Below, piece after piece: positions 20,372-27,865 of a DNA stretch of 28,611 nt. The translations under genes were made by a program, and so were the position numbers. This stretch comes from a virus. The notes beneath the pieces were generated by a model, which saw only the letters and a list, made by a program, of their open reading frames with translations, searched no databases and was not told the DNA's origin. The first letter of the stretch is position 1; every line of letters starts with the position of its first letter. The stretch lies in IMG/VR virus record IMGVR_UViG_3300047409_000087, positions 1 through 28,611 of that record; one strand, given 5' to 3'.

Positions 20372-21940
20372 ATGGCACTAAGTTCAATAGTAAAGAAAAC
20401 GTGTAAGCAATGCGGAAAAGTTGCAGTTGAAAAAAGCCGCATTAACTTTGGCACGACTAAGCTAATCACATTAGAATGTGGTCACGTAACTAATGATGAA
20501 GTCTTGTCAACGGCTGACTACTCATCCATCATCTCAAGTGATGGTAGGAAGTTAATGCCTTATCAAGCTGAAGGAATTAAGTTCCTTGAACAAAGTGATG
20601 CAAGGGCATTACTTGCCGATGAACAAGGCTTAGGTAAGACAATTCAAGCACTCGCGTTGATTAAGCTTCACCGTGAGTCACTTCTACCAGCAGTAATAGT
20701 AACGAAGACTACAATCAAGATGCAATGGCATCATGAGATTATTCGCTGGTGTGGAGTGCAAGGCTTTCTAACTCAAGTAATCAGTAGTGGAAAAGAGAAA
20801 GCCGCACCGGGATTTGACATCTATGTCGTTACATATGATTTGCTTAAAACAGATGCATTTGACATGATTGCAGATAAGATTAAGTTTGTAGTCATTGATG
20901 AATGCCAAGCAATCAAAGACCATACAAGTGGAAGAGCTAAAGCCGTTCAGAAGATTTGTAAGAATGTAGACCATATCTTGCCAATGAGTGGAACGCCAAT
21001 TAAGAATAATGCAGGTGAGTATTTCACAGTATTGAATCTGATTCAACCACGGCTATTTCCACAATATACACGGTTCATTGAGAATGACTGTGATAGTTAC
21101 AATAACGGCTGGGGATACAAAGTAGGAGGATTAAGGAATCCTGAAGCATTTCATGAGAAGACTAAGGAATTCATTCTAAGGAGAACGAAAGCAGAAGTTC
21201 TACCAGACTTACCAGAATTGAGTCGTAAGTTCTATCACGTAGAGCTAGACAAGAGATTGAATAAAGCATACGCCGCTGCTTTGTCAGAACTAGATGACAT
21301 GATGTATAACGAAGATATGGATAGCATGCAAAAGAATAGTAACATGCTAGCCATTATGACGAAGATGAGACAGATTACAGGCGTTAGCAAAGTAGAACAA
21401 TGTGTTGACTTTGTTACTGAGTTCATAGAAAGCAATGATAGAAAGATAGTAATCTTCGTTCATCATCATGCCGCTGTCAATAAGCTAGGGAGTGATTTGA
21501 ATGAATGGCTTACAACTCATGAGCTCAAGCCGGCGTTGAACTTGAATTCAACTCTAGACAGCAATGCAAGACAAGACTTAGTAGAGAGATTCAAAGAGCC
21601 AGAGTATCGCGTATTGATTGCATCAACGTTAGCGGCTGGCGAAGGATTGAATCTTCAATTCTGTTCTGATGCAATCATGTTAGAGAGACAATGGAATCCT
21701 GCAAACGAAGAACAAGCAGAGGCACGCTTTCACCGGTTTGGACAAATGAATAAGGTTAACGTAACGTACATGCTAGCGAGTGAAACGATAGATGAATACT
21801 TCACTGAGTTAGTAGAACAGAAACGTGCGATTGTTGCAAGTACAATGGATAACAAAGAGATAGCGTGGGATCAATCATCACTACTTACTGAACTTGCTAA
21901 TATTCTCGTGACGAAGGGGAAGAAGGCATGGAAATTATAG
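20372..21940 (+). CDS. SNF2-type superfamily 2 helicase/translocase
   Basis: 522 residues. An N-terminal zinc motif (CKQC at 11-14, ECGH at 35-38) precedes the motor. Motif I is ADEQGLGKT (82-90), motif II DECQ (176-179), motif III MSGTP (205-209). The second lobe carries STLAAGEGLNLQ (motif V) and EEQAEARFHRFGQ (motif VI), which is the SNF2/Rad54 arrangement; DECQ instead of DEAH is common in phage members. Such proteins translocate on duplex DNA and take part in replication, recombination or removal of bound proteins. It is the largest early gene and lies upstream of the nuclease and ATPase genes. Confidence 0.9.
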   Translation: MALSSIVKKTCKQCGKVAVEKSRINFGTTKLITLECGHVTNDEVLSTADYSSIISSDGRKLMPYQAEGIKFLEQSDARALLADEQGLGKTIQALALIKLHRESLLPAVIVTKTTIKMQWHHEIIRWCGVQGFLTQVISSGKEKAAPGFDIYVVTYDLLKTDAFDMIADKIKFVVIDECQAIKDHTSGRAKAVQKICKNVDHILPMSGTPIKNNAGEYFTVLNLIQPRLFPQYTRFIENDCDSYNNGWGYKVGGLRNPEAFHEKTKEFILRRTKAEVLPDLPELSRKFYHVELDKRLNKAYAAALSELDDMMYNEDMDSMQKNSNMLAIMTKMRQITGVSKVEQCVDFVTEFIESNDRKIVIFVHHHAAVNKLGSDLNEWLTTHELKPALNLNSTLDSNARQDLVERFKEPEYRVLIASTLAAGEGLNLQFCSDAIMLERQWNPANEEQAEARFHRFGQMNKVNVTYMLASETIDEYFTELVEQKRAIVASTMDNKEIAWDQSSLLTELANILVTKGKKAWKL

Positions 21941-22074
21941 ATTTTGAAGGAATCAAATCTGCTATTCAGATACTTCAAATGAATCAAAGTGTTAAGAAAG
22001 TAGATGGACCAAATTGGTCTGTTTATTGGGTTGGTAGTATTATGAGAGTTGATATTAAAAAGGATAGCAAATGA
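21928..22074 (+). CDS. Small protein overlapping the helicase end
   Basis: ATG 21928 to TGA 22074, 48 residues, with AAGGGGAAGAAGG upstream, overlapping the helicase by 13 nt and the next gene by ATGA. The sequence is FEGIKSAIQILQMNQSV, then GPNWSVYWVGSIMRVD, a helix followed by strands. No family recognised. Confidence 0.55.
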   Translation: MEIIDFEGIKSAIQILQMNQSVKKVDGPNWSVYWVGSIMRVDIKKDSK

Positions 22075-22676
22075 CTAACCTAAAGAGTGTATCTGAAGGA
22101 TATAACAAATTCTGTGGACCAGCCGTTCTTTCAATATTAACAGGTAAGAACACAGATGAATGTGCCAATGCAATTGGCTATATCAGTGGTGAGTATAACA
22201 TTAAAGGAGTGAAATTAGAACATCTTCTAGCCGCAGCTAACAGACTAGGATTCACTAGCACTAAAGTAGACGAAGGCACTAGTTTGTATGGAACAATCAT
22301 TCGATTAGTGAATGACGATGGAATGTACATTGTAACAGTTCCAAATCACTTTGTAGTCATAGAAGTAAATAACAAGAAAGCTTACTTCTGTGACAATCAT
22401 ACGAAAGAGCCGATACCGGCTGCAAGTTCAGCAAGATTGAGTCAGAGAGTTGTTGCCGTTCATAAAGTTTCACGTAAGAAAGAACCAGTTTTAGTTAAAG
22501 AGTACATCAAGTTGCACAAGGTTCAAACTACAAATTCAATCAGTATTCGAGTAATGAGAGTATCTGAGTTTGATGAAGGAGAACCTAATCACTCAAATCT
22601 TGGAATCATTGTAGTAAAGAATGAGACTGAACTGAATGAGCTGATTGATAAGATAAAGGAGTCTTCATATGAGTGA
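22071..22676 (+). CDS. Predicted cysteine protease, C39/papain-like
   Basis: 201 residues. YNKFCGPAVLSILTG puts a Cys at residue 15 at the start of a helix, as in papain-like C39 peptidases. After a second helix and a strand block, TVPNHFVVIEV supplies the His (93) and AYFCDNHTK the Asp or Asn (108/109): the Cys-His-Asp/Asn order and spacing (about 78 and 15 residues) of that fold. Residues 130-201 form an extra C-terminal part with no motif. C39 domains normally cleave leader peptides at double-Gly sites; a phage early version may act on host or phage proteins. Activity is inferred from motifs only. Confidence 0.65.
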   Translation: MTNLKSVSEGYNKFCGPAVLSILTGKNTDECANAIGYISGEYNIKGVKLEHLLAAANRLGFTSTKVDEGTSLYGTIIRLVNDDGMYIVTVPNHFVVIEVNNKKAYFCDNHTKEPIPAASSARLSQRVVAVHKVSRKKEPVLVKEYIKLHKVQTTNSISIRVMRVSEFDEGEPNHSNLGIIVVKNETELNELIDKIKESSYE

Positions 22677-22821
22677 TAATGGTTATGATGATAGAGAATG
22701 GATACCAGAAGAGACTGCAACATTTGTAGGACCATGTATTTGTGAACATCCGATAGATGAGCATGGCTATATTATGTGCAGTATTGATGATTGTCCATGC
22801 GAAGCACATTGGGAGGAATAA
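22669..22821 (+). CDS. Small Cys/His-rich zinc protein, 50 residues
   Basis: ATG 22669 to TAA 22821 with AAGGAGTCTTCAT upstream, overlapping the protease gene by 8 nt. Residues 23-46 contain C.CEHPIDEHG....CSIDDCPCEAH, with five Cys and three His, enough for one or two zinc sites. It resembles small Cys/His-rich proteins of other phages, function unknown. Confidence 0.6.
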   Translation: MSDNGYDDREWIPEETATFVGPCICEHPIDEHGYIMCSIDDCPCEAHWEE

Positions 22822-22827
22822 ATTCAA

Positions 22828-23028
22828 ATGACATCTGAAGAATTAGAGAAGCATATAGATGAAATAGCAAAGTTATACGATACATCAAATGCAGAGAAAG
22901 TCTGTGTAACTCATATGCTTACAATGGTATCTATGCTAGGCTATAGTAAGCCACTAACTGCCAAATGTCTAAAAGTTCTAGCCGCAATCTTTGAAGTCAT
23001 GATTGATAATGATAAGAGGAATAAATGA
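22828..23028 (+). CDS. Small helical protein, 66 residues
   Basis: ATG with GGGAGGAATAAATTCAA upstream. Entirely helical: SEELEKHIDEIAKLYDT, then AEKVCVTHMLTMVSMLGY and KCLKVLAAIFEVMIDND. No recognised motif. Its end overlaps the next start by ATGA. Confidence 0.65.
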   Translation: MTSEELEKHIDEIAKLYDTSNAEKVCVTHMLTMVSMLGYSKPLTAKCLKVLAAIFEVMIDNDKRNK

Positions 23029-23219
23029 GAAAGCTAAATCAATTTCTAACAGAAATCTTCACAGAAGATGAGAAGATTATCTTCAAGTCTGGACATGGAA
23101 TACTTCCAGGTTCGTGTCCTAATTGTCAGGGAATTCTTGATTTTGGAAGATTAGATGAGGATGAGTTGATTTGTCGAAATAAGTGTGGGTGGAAGTTCAC
23201 AAAGGATAATAATGGCTAA
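23025..23219 (+). CDS. Small zinc-ribbon protein, 64 residues
   Basis: Overlaps the previous gene by 4 nt. The C-terminal half has CPNCQG at about 31-36 and CRNKCGWKF near residue 50-58, a four-Cys zinc ribbon. The N-terminal part is a helix (LNQFLTEIFTEDEKI). It lies directly upstream of the nuclease gene and ends inside its first codons. Confidence 0.65.
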   Translation: MRKLNQFLTEIFTEDEKIIFKSGHGILPGSCPNCQGILDFGRLDEDELICRNKCGWKFTKDNNG

Positions 23220-24102
23220 GGTTAACATAGTCTTTGACGCCAGTCAATTCGACATGTTCAGGCTGTGCGAACAGAGGTTTAACTTACGATACAATCTAAA
23301 TAAATCCTTACCAACAAAGTCAATGCAGTTGGACAGAGGAACGCTAGTTCACATAGCCTGTGAGATTTATTATCAATGTCTTAAAGATGGTGCAAGGTAT
23401 GATTATGCTGTGAATGCCGCTCTAGTGAAAGTCAAAGAAGCCGGTGTTATTGAAACTGATTTAGATAATGACATGATTAACAGAGTATTAGAGGTAATGG
23501 AAGAGTACTTTGAATACTGGCGAGTTGCCGACCAGAGTTTTGAGATCAATCATGTAGAGAATCCATTCATTTATCTATTGTATGAGGATGATGAAATTAA
23601 GATTCACATGGCAGGTAAGATTGACCTATTGTTTACTGACAACAAGTATACTAATTGTCCATTAGACCACAAGAGCTATGACAGGACATCTGAAGTAGAG
23701 AGGATGAGTAATCAGTTTAAGAACTATTGCTATGCTACAGAAAGTAATATCCTAATAGTAAATAGGATAGGCTTTCAAAAGACATTAAAGCCGCACGAGA
23801 AGTTCAAACGCATTCCATTAAGTTATGATCCATTGATACTAACGGCCTGGAAATCTAACGTAGTCAAAGTAATCCGTGACAATTACTTACAATGCGTAGC
23901 CACTAACGAATGGCCATTGAATGAAACGTCTTGTTACAAATACAACAGGAAGTGTGAGTATCATGCTATCTGTGACAGCAGTGGTGAAGAAGCTAAGCTG
24001 TATAAGCTAGCAACTGACTACGTTGATATAGAGGCTTGGGATGTTACGAAGGTTCTGCGTAAGAGTTCGGCAGTGTTAGAAGATAAGGTTAAAAACGAAT
24101 GA
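23212..24102 (+). CDS. Cas4/RecB-like PD-(D/E)XK nuclease with Fe-S cysteine set
   Basis: 296 residues from ATG 23212, which has AAAGGATAAT upstream; nine upstream codons are open but unlikely. FRLCEQRFNL (C19) opens the domain; RGTLVHIACE has the conserved His 47; GKIDLLF (D138), then PLDHKS (D152, K154) is the PD-(D/E)XK core; NQFKNYCYA gives the QxxxY motif. Near the end C241, C248 and C254 (CYKYNRKCEYHAIC) with C19 make the four-Cys 4Fe-4S site of Cas4/AddB. Such nucleases resect DNA ends for recombination. No other cas gene is nearby, so this is a phage recombination nuclease rather than CRISPR adaptation. Confidence 0.85.
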   Translation: MAKVNIVFDASQFDMFRLCEQRFNLRYNLNKSLPTKSMQLDRGTLVHIACEIYYQCLKDGARYDYAVNAALVKVKEAGVIETDLDNDMINRVLEVMEEYFEYWRVADQSFEINHVENPFIYLLYEDDEIKIHMAGKIDLLFTDNKYTNCPLDHKSYDRTSEVERMSNQFKNYCYATESNILIVNRIGFQKTLKPHEKFKRIPLSYDPLILTAWKSNVVKVIRDNYLQCVATNEWPLNETSCYKYNRKCEYHAICDSSGEEAKLYKLATDYVDIEAWDVTKVLRKSSAVLEDKVKNE

Positions 24103-24458
24103 CAATCCAAAAGCACGTTCATAAGCTGAAGAGGCATAAGTATAAGTCAGGCAACAAGGTTTACTTCTGCATTTTGCCAGACTGCCATTATAAGATGGAC
24201 GTAGCACTAACACTTGGCAAGAGAACTCTTTGTAATTCTTGTGGTGATGAGTTCATCATTAATGAAGCTACGATTAAACTTGAAAAGCCTCACTGTAATA
24301 ACTGTGGTAAACAGAAAGTGAAGGGTGCTGATGGCAAGAATTACTACATACGAAAGAAGTCGAATCAAATCATTGCTTCACTTGCTGATGATAATCTTTC
24401 AGATCTTCGTTCTAGGATGCAAGGACTTACTGGTCAATCTAGTGAAGATGATATTTAA
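24099..24458 (+). CDS. Zinc-ribbon protein common in environmental phages
   Basis: 119 residues, start overlapping the nuclease end. HVHKLKRHKYKSGNKVYFC begins the protein, then C-x4-C (FCILPDC), GKRTLCNSCG, and KPHCNNCGKQK give six to seven Cys. This 'hk..r........C......Gk...C..Cg..F......l..P.C..C' layout recurs next to recombination genes in many phages. Two zinc sites are likely. A DNA- or protein-binding accessory role is possible; function unproven. Confidence 0.7.
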   Translation: MTIQKHVHKLKRHKYKSGNKVYFCILPDCHYKMDVALTLGKRTLCNSCGDEFIINEATIKLEKPHCNNCGKQKVKGADGKNYYIRKKSNQIIASLADDNLSDLRSRMQGLTGQSSEDDI

Positions 24459-24567
24459 TAGGTGCAAACATACTAATACTATTAAGGGATATGATGAGTT
24501 TAGAGAGGTTATGTATGTTGAGTGTCTTGACTGTAAATGGAAGAGCAGTGGAGTGAGAGTTAAATGA
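24448..24567 (+). CDS. Small zinc-binding protein, 39 residues
   Basis: ATG 24448 to TGA 24567, in a different frame overlapping the previous gene by 11 nt. It reads NRCKHTNTIKGYDEF, then YVECLDCKWKSSG: a C-x-H and a CxxC pair, a single zinc site. The upstream GAAG is a weak ribosome site. The next gene overlaps its stop by ATGA. Confidence 0.5.
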   Translation: MIFNRCKHTNTIKGYDEFREVMYVECLDCKWKSSGVRVK

Positions 24568-24710
24568 CTAATGAAGAACGTGATGAAATACTTAAAGCTC
24601 TAGAACTAGTAATATCATCTCCGTATATTGATAGGATAGATATGAAGTACTGCTCCATCTATAAGGTTGGAAAGATAACTAGGATAGATGTAAAGGCTAC
24701 AAATAAATGA
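24564..24710 (+). CDS. Small protein, 48 residues
   Basis: ATG 24564 to TGA 24710, joined by ATGA overlaps on both sides. Helix then strands: NEERDEILKALELVISSPYI, then KYCSIYKVGKITRIDVKA. No motif recognised. The double overlap supports a real gene. Confidence 0.55.
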   Translation: MTNEERDEILKALELVISSPYIDRIDMKYCSIYKVGKITRIDVKATNK

Positions 24711-24928
24711 CTAGACAAGAACATATTGCATGGTGCAAAGAAAGAGCTATTGCTGAAATGGATTATTACAAAGATCCATCTAAAGGCATTGTTTCTATGA
24801 TGTCAGATTTGAGGAAGCATCCAGAAACTAATAGCGAAGCATTGATTAGTCTTTGTGGAATGCAATTAATGATGAAGCCAAAGATGTCAAGGCAAGAAGC
24901 TGTTAATTTCATTAACGGATTTAACTAG
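24707..24928 (+). CDS. Small conserved-looking phage protein, 73 residues
   Basis: Starts TRQEHIAWCKERAIAEMDYY, followed by SMMSDLRKHPETN and RQEAVNFINGFN. This 'MTR.EHl.WcKerAl.y.d.........sm.sDl.kH.eT.......' pattern is one I know from many phages with siphovirus or podovirus morphology, where it is annotated only as hypothetical. Helical and soluble. Confidence 0.7.
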   Translation: MTRQEHIAWCKERAIAEMDYYKDPSKGIVSMMSDLRKHPETNSEALISLCGMQLMMKPKMSRQEAVNFINGFN

Positions 24929-24950
24929 ACAACCAAAAAGAGAAAAGACA

Positions 24951-25388
24951 ATGAAAAAGAAGACAAAGAAGTCCAAGCCTAACCGAACTTTAGACGGTCT
25001 GAAAGTAGTAGATGCTGATCACAATTTGATTATTGATATCACTAAAGGTGATGTCAGTCATTCAAATAAGAAAGACCCAGCTAATTGTGCAGCCGCTCAG
25101 GCTATTAAGAGGCAATTTAAGTGCAAGAAAGTTAAAGTATTTATGTCTAGGACATACGTTCAGGAAGGTAATAAATATGTGAGATATGTAACACCGCAAG
25201 CTGTTAATAGGGAAATCACATCATTTGATCGCGGGAGCGGCTTTGAACCTGGTGAATATAAAATCAATAAGCCTCCAACTTCACAGAAACTTGGGCATTA
25301 TAGAGGTAAGAAGACAAAAACCACTGGAGCTAAAAGAAGTAAATATCATTTTACAGCTAACGTCAGAAACTGGCAGGTAAGTAAATGA
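24951..25388 (+). CDS. Conserved-looking early protein, unknown function
   Basis: 145 residues. VVDADHNLIIDITKGDV, then DPANCAAAQAIKRQF, a strand KVKVFMSRTYVQEGNKYVRY, and FDRGSGFEPGEYKIN: a strand-helix-strand core with conserved Asp and Gly turns, followed by a basic Lys-rich tail. The family recurs next to Sak4-type ATPases in environmental phages, function unknown. Its stop overlaps the ATPase start. Confidence 0.7.
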   Translation: MKKKTKKSKPNRTLDGLKVVDADHNLIIDITKGDVSHSNKKDPANCAAAQAIKRQFKCKKVKVFMSRTYVQEGNKYVRYVTPQAVNREITSFDRGSGFEPGEYKINKPPTSQKLGHYRGKKTKTTGAKRSKYHFTANVRNWQVSK

Positions 25389-26311
25389 AAGCAAGTAACA
25401 TGATAGTCGACTCAGTCATTAGTATGCTAATGAAAGGCCCTTATGGCCACTCTAAGACTTGTTCAGCAGCTACATTTGCCGTTGACGGACCTGTCTGGCT
25501 TGCGTATTGGGACAAGAAGAAGCCTATTGAGCTAGTTAATTATTTCCACAAAATAGTCAAACGTCCAGATCTTCTAGACAGAATCGAATATGATATCTAT
25601 GGAGCAAACAACGCAAACGAATATCTCAATAAGTTAATAGCGTTATCCAAAGATTGCCGTTACTTTGCAATCATTAATGATTCAGTCACGCAGATGACTA
25701 GTGGAGCCGTTAACTGGTCTTTGAACTTCAACGATGATAGAAAAGGGAAGAATAAACTTAAGCTCATTCCAGACTTTGATGAATACAAAGTAGAAACGTC
25801 GTTAGTCACTCAGGCATTAGACATCTGCCGCTCTCTTCCTTGTCACGTCATTTGGACATGCCACCCAGTTCCTTCTATTAAGATTGAAGGTTCTGGTGCT
25901 AGCATGAAAGTAACCAAAACCAATCCAATCGTTACATATGGTAGCAAGGTAGCCGGTATTGTTCCGGGCAATTTTAGTGAAATTTATCACTTTAGCAAAG
26001 TCAATGATTGGGACTCAACGGCTGGCAAAGCTTCGACTAAATACATTGTAGATACTGATGCAGTGGGTGATGACTTCGCTAAGTCTAACATTGGACTTAC
26101 TGGTCAGATGGATATTACTAACAGATTATTTTATGAAGTTTGGAAACAAAAGGTTGTGGATCATAACAAGGAGGTGACTGATTCAGTAATTGAACAAAAC
26201 AACAAACCTATTAATCCATTTGATATCATTAAAACAGTAACAAATCCAACACTACCAGAACCAAATCAAACAAACAAAAAGTGGAACTCTGAAAAGGGAG
26301 CTTACGAATGA
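25385..26311 (+). CDS. Sak4-like RecA-fold ATPase
   Basis: 308 residues. Walker A is GPYGHSKT (18-25), with Ser where Gly is usual before the Lys. A strand-Asp (YFAIINDSVTQMT) serves as Walker B, and HVIWTCHPVP is the sensor-like strand of phage RecA-fold proteins; the C-terminal part has the VYG/KVAGIVPG segment before the last strand. Sak4-type proteins pair with single-strand DNA-binding proteins to anneal or exchange DNA strands. It is followed by an HNH gene and then a DUF669-like gene, consistent with a recombination module. The last 50 residues are Asn/Pro-rich and disordered. Confidence 0.8.
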   Translation: MKASNMIVDSVISMLMKGPYGHSKTCSAATFAVDGPVWLAYWDKKKPIELVNYFHKIVKRPDLLDRIEYDIYGANNANEYLNKLIALSKDCRYFAIINDSVTQMTSGAVNWSLNFNDDRKGKNKLKLIPDFDEYKVETSLVTQALDICRSLPCHVIWTCHPVPSIKIEGSGASMKVTKTNPIVTYGSKVAGIVPGNFSEIYHFSKVNDWDSTAGKASTKYIVDTDAVGDDFAKSNIGLTGQMDITNRLFYEVWKQKVVDHNKEVTDSVIEQNNKPINPFDIIKTVTNPTLPEPNQTNKKWNSEKGAYE

Positions 26312-26769
26312 TGAAGCCTGACAAGTTCTATGATAAGGCTAGACTTGTTCGCAGACTTACAGTTAGAACAAGAATCATAGATGGTCATTGGCTTTGGATT
26401 GGTAAGATAACATCAGGTGGACGTGGTGTTATGACAGTTGGTGGTAGATTAAAAGGTAAAGATATAGAAGTTCATAGATTATCAGCGTTTATTTATTTAG
26501 GATTAGATCTTAAAGATTCCAATTCACATTCTTTGCATAAGCCAAGTTGCACATATAGAAATTGTTGGAATCCTGAGCATTTGCATGTCGGTAGTCATGC
26601 TGATAATATGAAAGATATAATGTTACTACCAAACTTCAGATGTGGACATCCAAAGGAGGGTAATCTATCGTTTAGAAGCAATGGGCATCATAGGTGTCTC
26701 ACATGTCATAGAATAAGTGTTAAAAATAGTAGAAAGAGACAACTCAAAACCAGCGTAAAAACAACTTAA
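26308..26769 (+). CDS. HNH endonuclease (homing-type)
   Basis: 153 residues, starting with two Met codons that overlap the ATPase stop. GHWLWIGKI, then VHRLSAFIYLGLDL, then LHKPSCTYRNCWNPEHLHVG is the HNH_3-type core: the His of VHR, the Asn of CWNPEHL and its His. CGHP and CLTCHR at the end add a zinc site. A/T-rich codons mark it as a recent arrival. Homing enzymes of this kind move between phages and often sit between essential genes, as here between ATPase and DUF669-like genes. Confidence 0.85.
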   Translation: MMKPDKFYDKARLVRRLTVRTRIIDGHWLWIGKITSGGRGVMTVGGRLKGKDIEVHRLSAFIYLGLDLKDSNSHSLHKPSCTYRNCWNPEHLHVGSHADNMKDIMLLPNFRCGHPKEGNLSFRSNGHHRCLTCHRISVKNSRKRQLKTSVKTT

Positions 26770-26782
26770 GGAAAAACAAACA

Positions 26783-27163
26783 ATGCGTGCAATTCTCACA
26801 CCGGATGACTTGAAAAAGGGTGATCTCGTTGAACCAGGTTGGCAGCCATTAGAAGTTGTTGATTACTCAGAGAAAGAAGCTGAGACTGATGGTAGCACTA
26901 ACTGTATCTTCAAGTTCAAGATATTTGATGGTCCACATAAGGGAGTTACTCCCAGTAAGTTGTTTAATGAAAAGGCTCTTGGCTTTGGTAAGTCTCTGTG
27001 GAAGGCACTTGGTCTTCCATTTGATGCTGAGAAGGGCTATGAGCTGAGTAGTGAATTGTTTAAGGCTCAGATTGGAAAGAAGGTTAAGGGATATATTAAG
27101 CGTGGTAAGAGCAACAAGGGCAATGAATTCAATGACCTTGCTGATTTCATGCCGTTGACATGA
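26783..27163 (+). CDS. DUF669-like recombination-associated protein
   Basis: 126 residues, AAGGA about 12 nt upstream. LTPDDLKKGDLVEPGWQPLE, then an 'f.v..G....' block (KFKIFDGPHKGVTPSKLFN), SLWKALGLPF and ending KVKGYIKRGKSNKGNEFNDL follow the layout of phage DUF669-like proteins, which occur beside single-strand annealing ATPases and may bind DNA. The match is by pattern only. It was probably adjacent to the Sak4-like gene before the HNH gene came in. Confidence 0.6.
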   Translation: MRAILTPDDLKKGDLVEPGWQPLEVVDYSEKEAETDGSTNCIFKFKIFDGPHKGVTPSKLFNEKALGFGKSLWKALGLPFDAEKGYELSSELFKAQIGKKVKGYIKRGKSNKGNEFNDLADFMPLT

Positions 27164-27369
27164 TTACAGATCAAGATATTGACAATTGGTTCACATACCA
27201 TTCTCCAACACCTGAACAGCTACCAAAGTATCAGGCTATTAGAGAAGCAGGTAAACATTTAGCAAAGACGATAATGGATAATACACCATCAAGTGCAGAT
27301 CAGTCAGCCGCTATCAGGTTAGTTCGAGAAGCGGTTATGACTGCAAATGCATCTATTGCTTGTAGTTAA
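27160..27369 (+). CDS. acb2: Acb2/Tad1-hairpin-domain anti-defence protein
   Basis: 69 residues, start overlapping the previous stop (ATGA). NWFTYHSPTPEQLPKYQAIR, then SADQSAAIRLVREAVMTANA, is the signature of the Acb2/Tad1 hairpin domain (DUF7681): '..F.YH.P...Q...Y..iR..ak.lA..I....P.s.d...Air.leeaVMwANAaIA'. Acb2 oligomers trap cyclic di- and trinucleotides made by CBASS defence, and related proteins trap Thoeris signals. Tyr13 and the basic residues at 28 and 32 are candidates for ligand contacts. The length is typical. This is a strong family match, though its ligand cannot be read from sequence. Confidence 0.85.
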   Translation: MITDQDIDNWFTYHSPTPEQLPKYQAIREAGKHLAKTIMDNTPSSADQSAAIRLVREAVMTANASIACS

Positions 27370-27513
27370 ATAGAAGATAGTCGTTCCGGCTTCAGTCGGC
27401 AGGCTGACACTGATAAGGTTAGAATATCTCCTTTAATCACCTTGGGAGTGAGTAAGGGGGCTCAGCAGTTCTAGCAGCCGGACTCATTTGTTGCTTTCAA
27501 AAGGAGAAAAAGA
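27370..27513 (+). other. Non-coding stretch with hairpins after the acb2-like gene
   Basis: 144 nt without a plausible gene. TCAGT/ACTGA and AAGGT/ACCTT pairs are followed by a nested stem TGAGT...GGCT/AGCC...ACTCA (about 27449-27486), then a T-rich TTTGTTGCTTTC and the AAGGAGAAAAAGA of the next gene. It could be a weak terminator for the upstream operon or a structured leader. G+C is higher than in the genes around it. Confidence 0.4.
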
Positions 27514-27684
27514 ATGGACAAGAAGAAGATTCTCAACAGATTGAGTGATGCTGTTATGGCAGTTGCAAATATAAGGAGATCAATTAGAAGAATTGATGAT
27601 GAATTAGATAATCTTGAAAATGGATTGGATAGCCTACAAAGAGAGATTGAAGACGATGAAGAAGAGGAGACAAAGAATGAATAA
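27514..27684 (+). CDS. Small acidic coiled-coil protein, 56 residues
   Basis: ATG 27514 to TAA 27684 with AAAAGGAGAAAAAGA upstream. Mostly one coiled coil (RLSDAVMAVANIRRSIRRID, then DELDNLENGLDSLQREIED) with an acidic end EDDEEEETK. It overlaps the next gene by 8 nt, and both start with M-(D/N)-KKK, so the two may be diverged duplicates. No function known. Confidence 0.6.
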   Translation: MDKKKILNRLSDAVMAVANIRRSIRRIDDELDNLENGLDSLQREIEDDEEEETKNE

Positions 27685-27865
27685 GAAGAAGTATGTTGAG
27701 AAGATTCGTGAAGTTTATGATTTACTAGACAATGCACATGGAGTTGCTAGAAATCTTCAACAACAGCTTAAGAGTATACTTAAAGACCTTGATGCTCTTC
27801 CTAATGATTCCAGAAAGATTAAGAATAGTGACGATTCTGAAAGTGAAGTAGAAAATGACAATTGA
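27677..27865 (+). CDS. Small coiled-coil protein, 62 residues
   Basis: ATG 27677, set by GAAGAGGAGACAAAGA upstream; earlier in-frame codons lie within the preceding gene. NKKKYVEKIREVYDLLD, then GVARNLQQQLKSILKDLDAL is helical, followed by a disordered Ser/Asp/Glu tail. Same arrangement as its neighbour. Function unknown. Confidence 0.6.
   Translation: MNKKKYVEKIREVYDLLDNAHGVARNLQQQLKSILKDLDALPNDSRKIKNSDDSESEVENDN

Noticed and set aside
23212-24102. Cas4-like gene as part of a CRISPR system
   Set aside because: No repeats, cas1 or cas2 are present; neighbours are recombination and zinc-ribbon genes, so it is better read as a phage nuclease.
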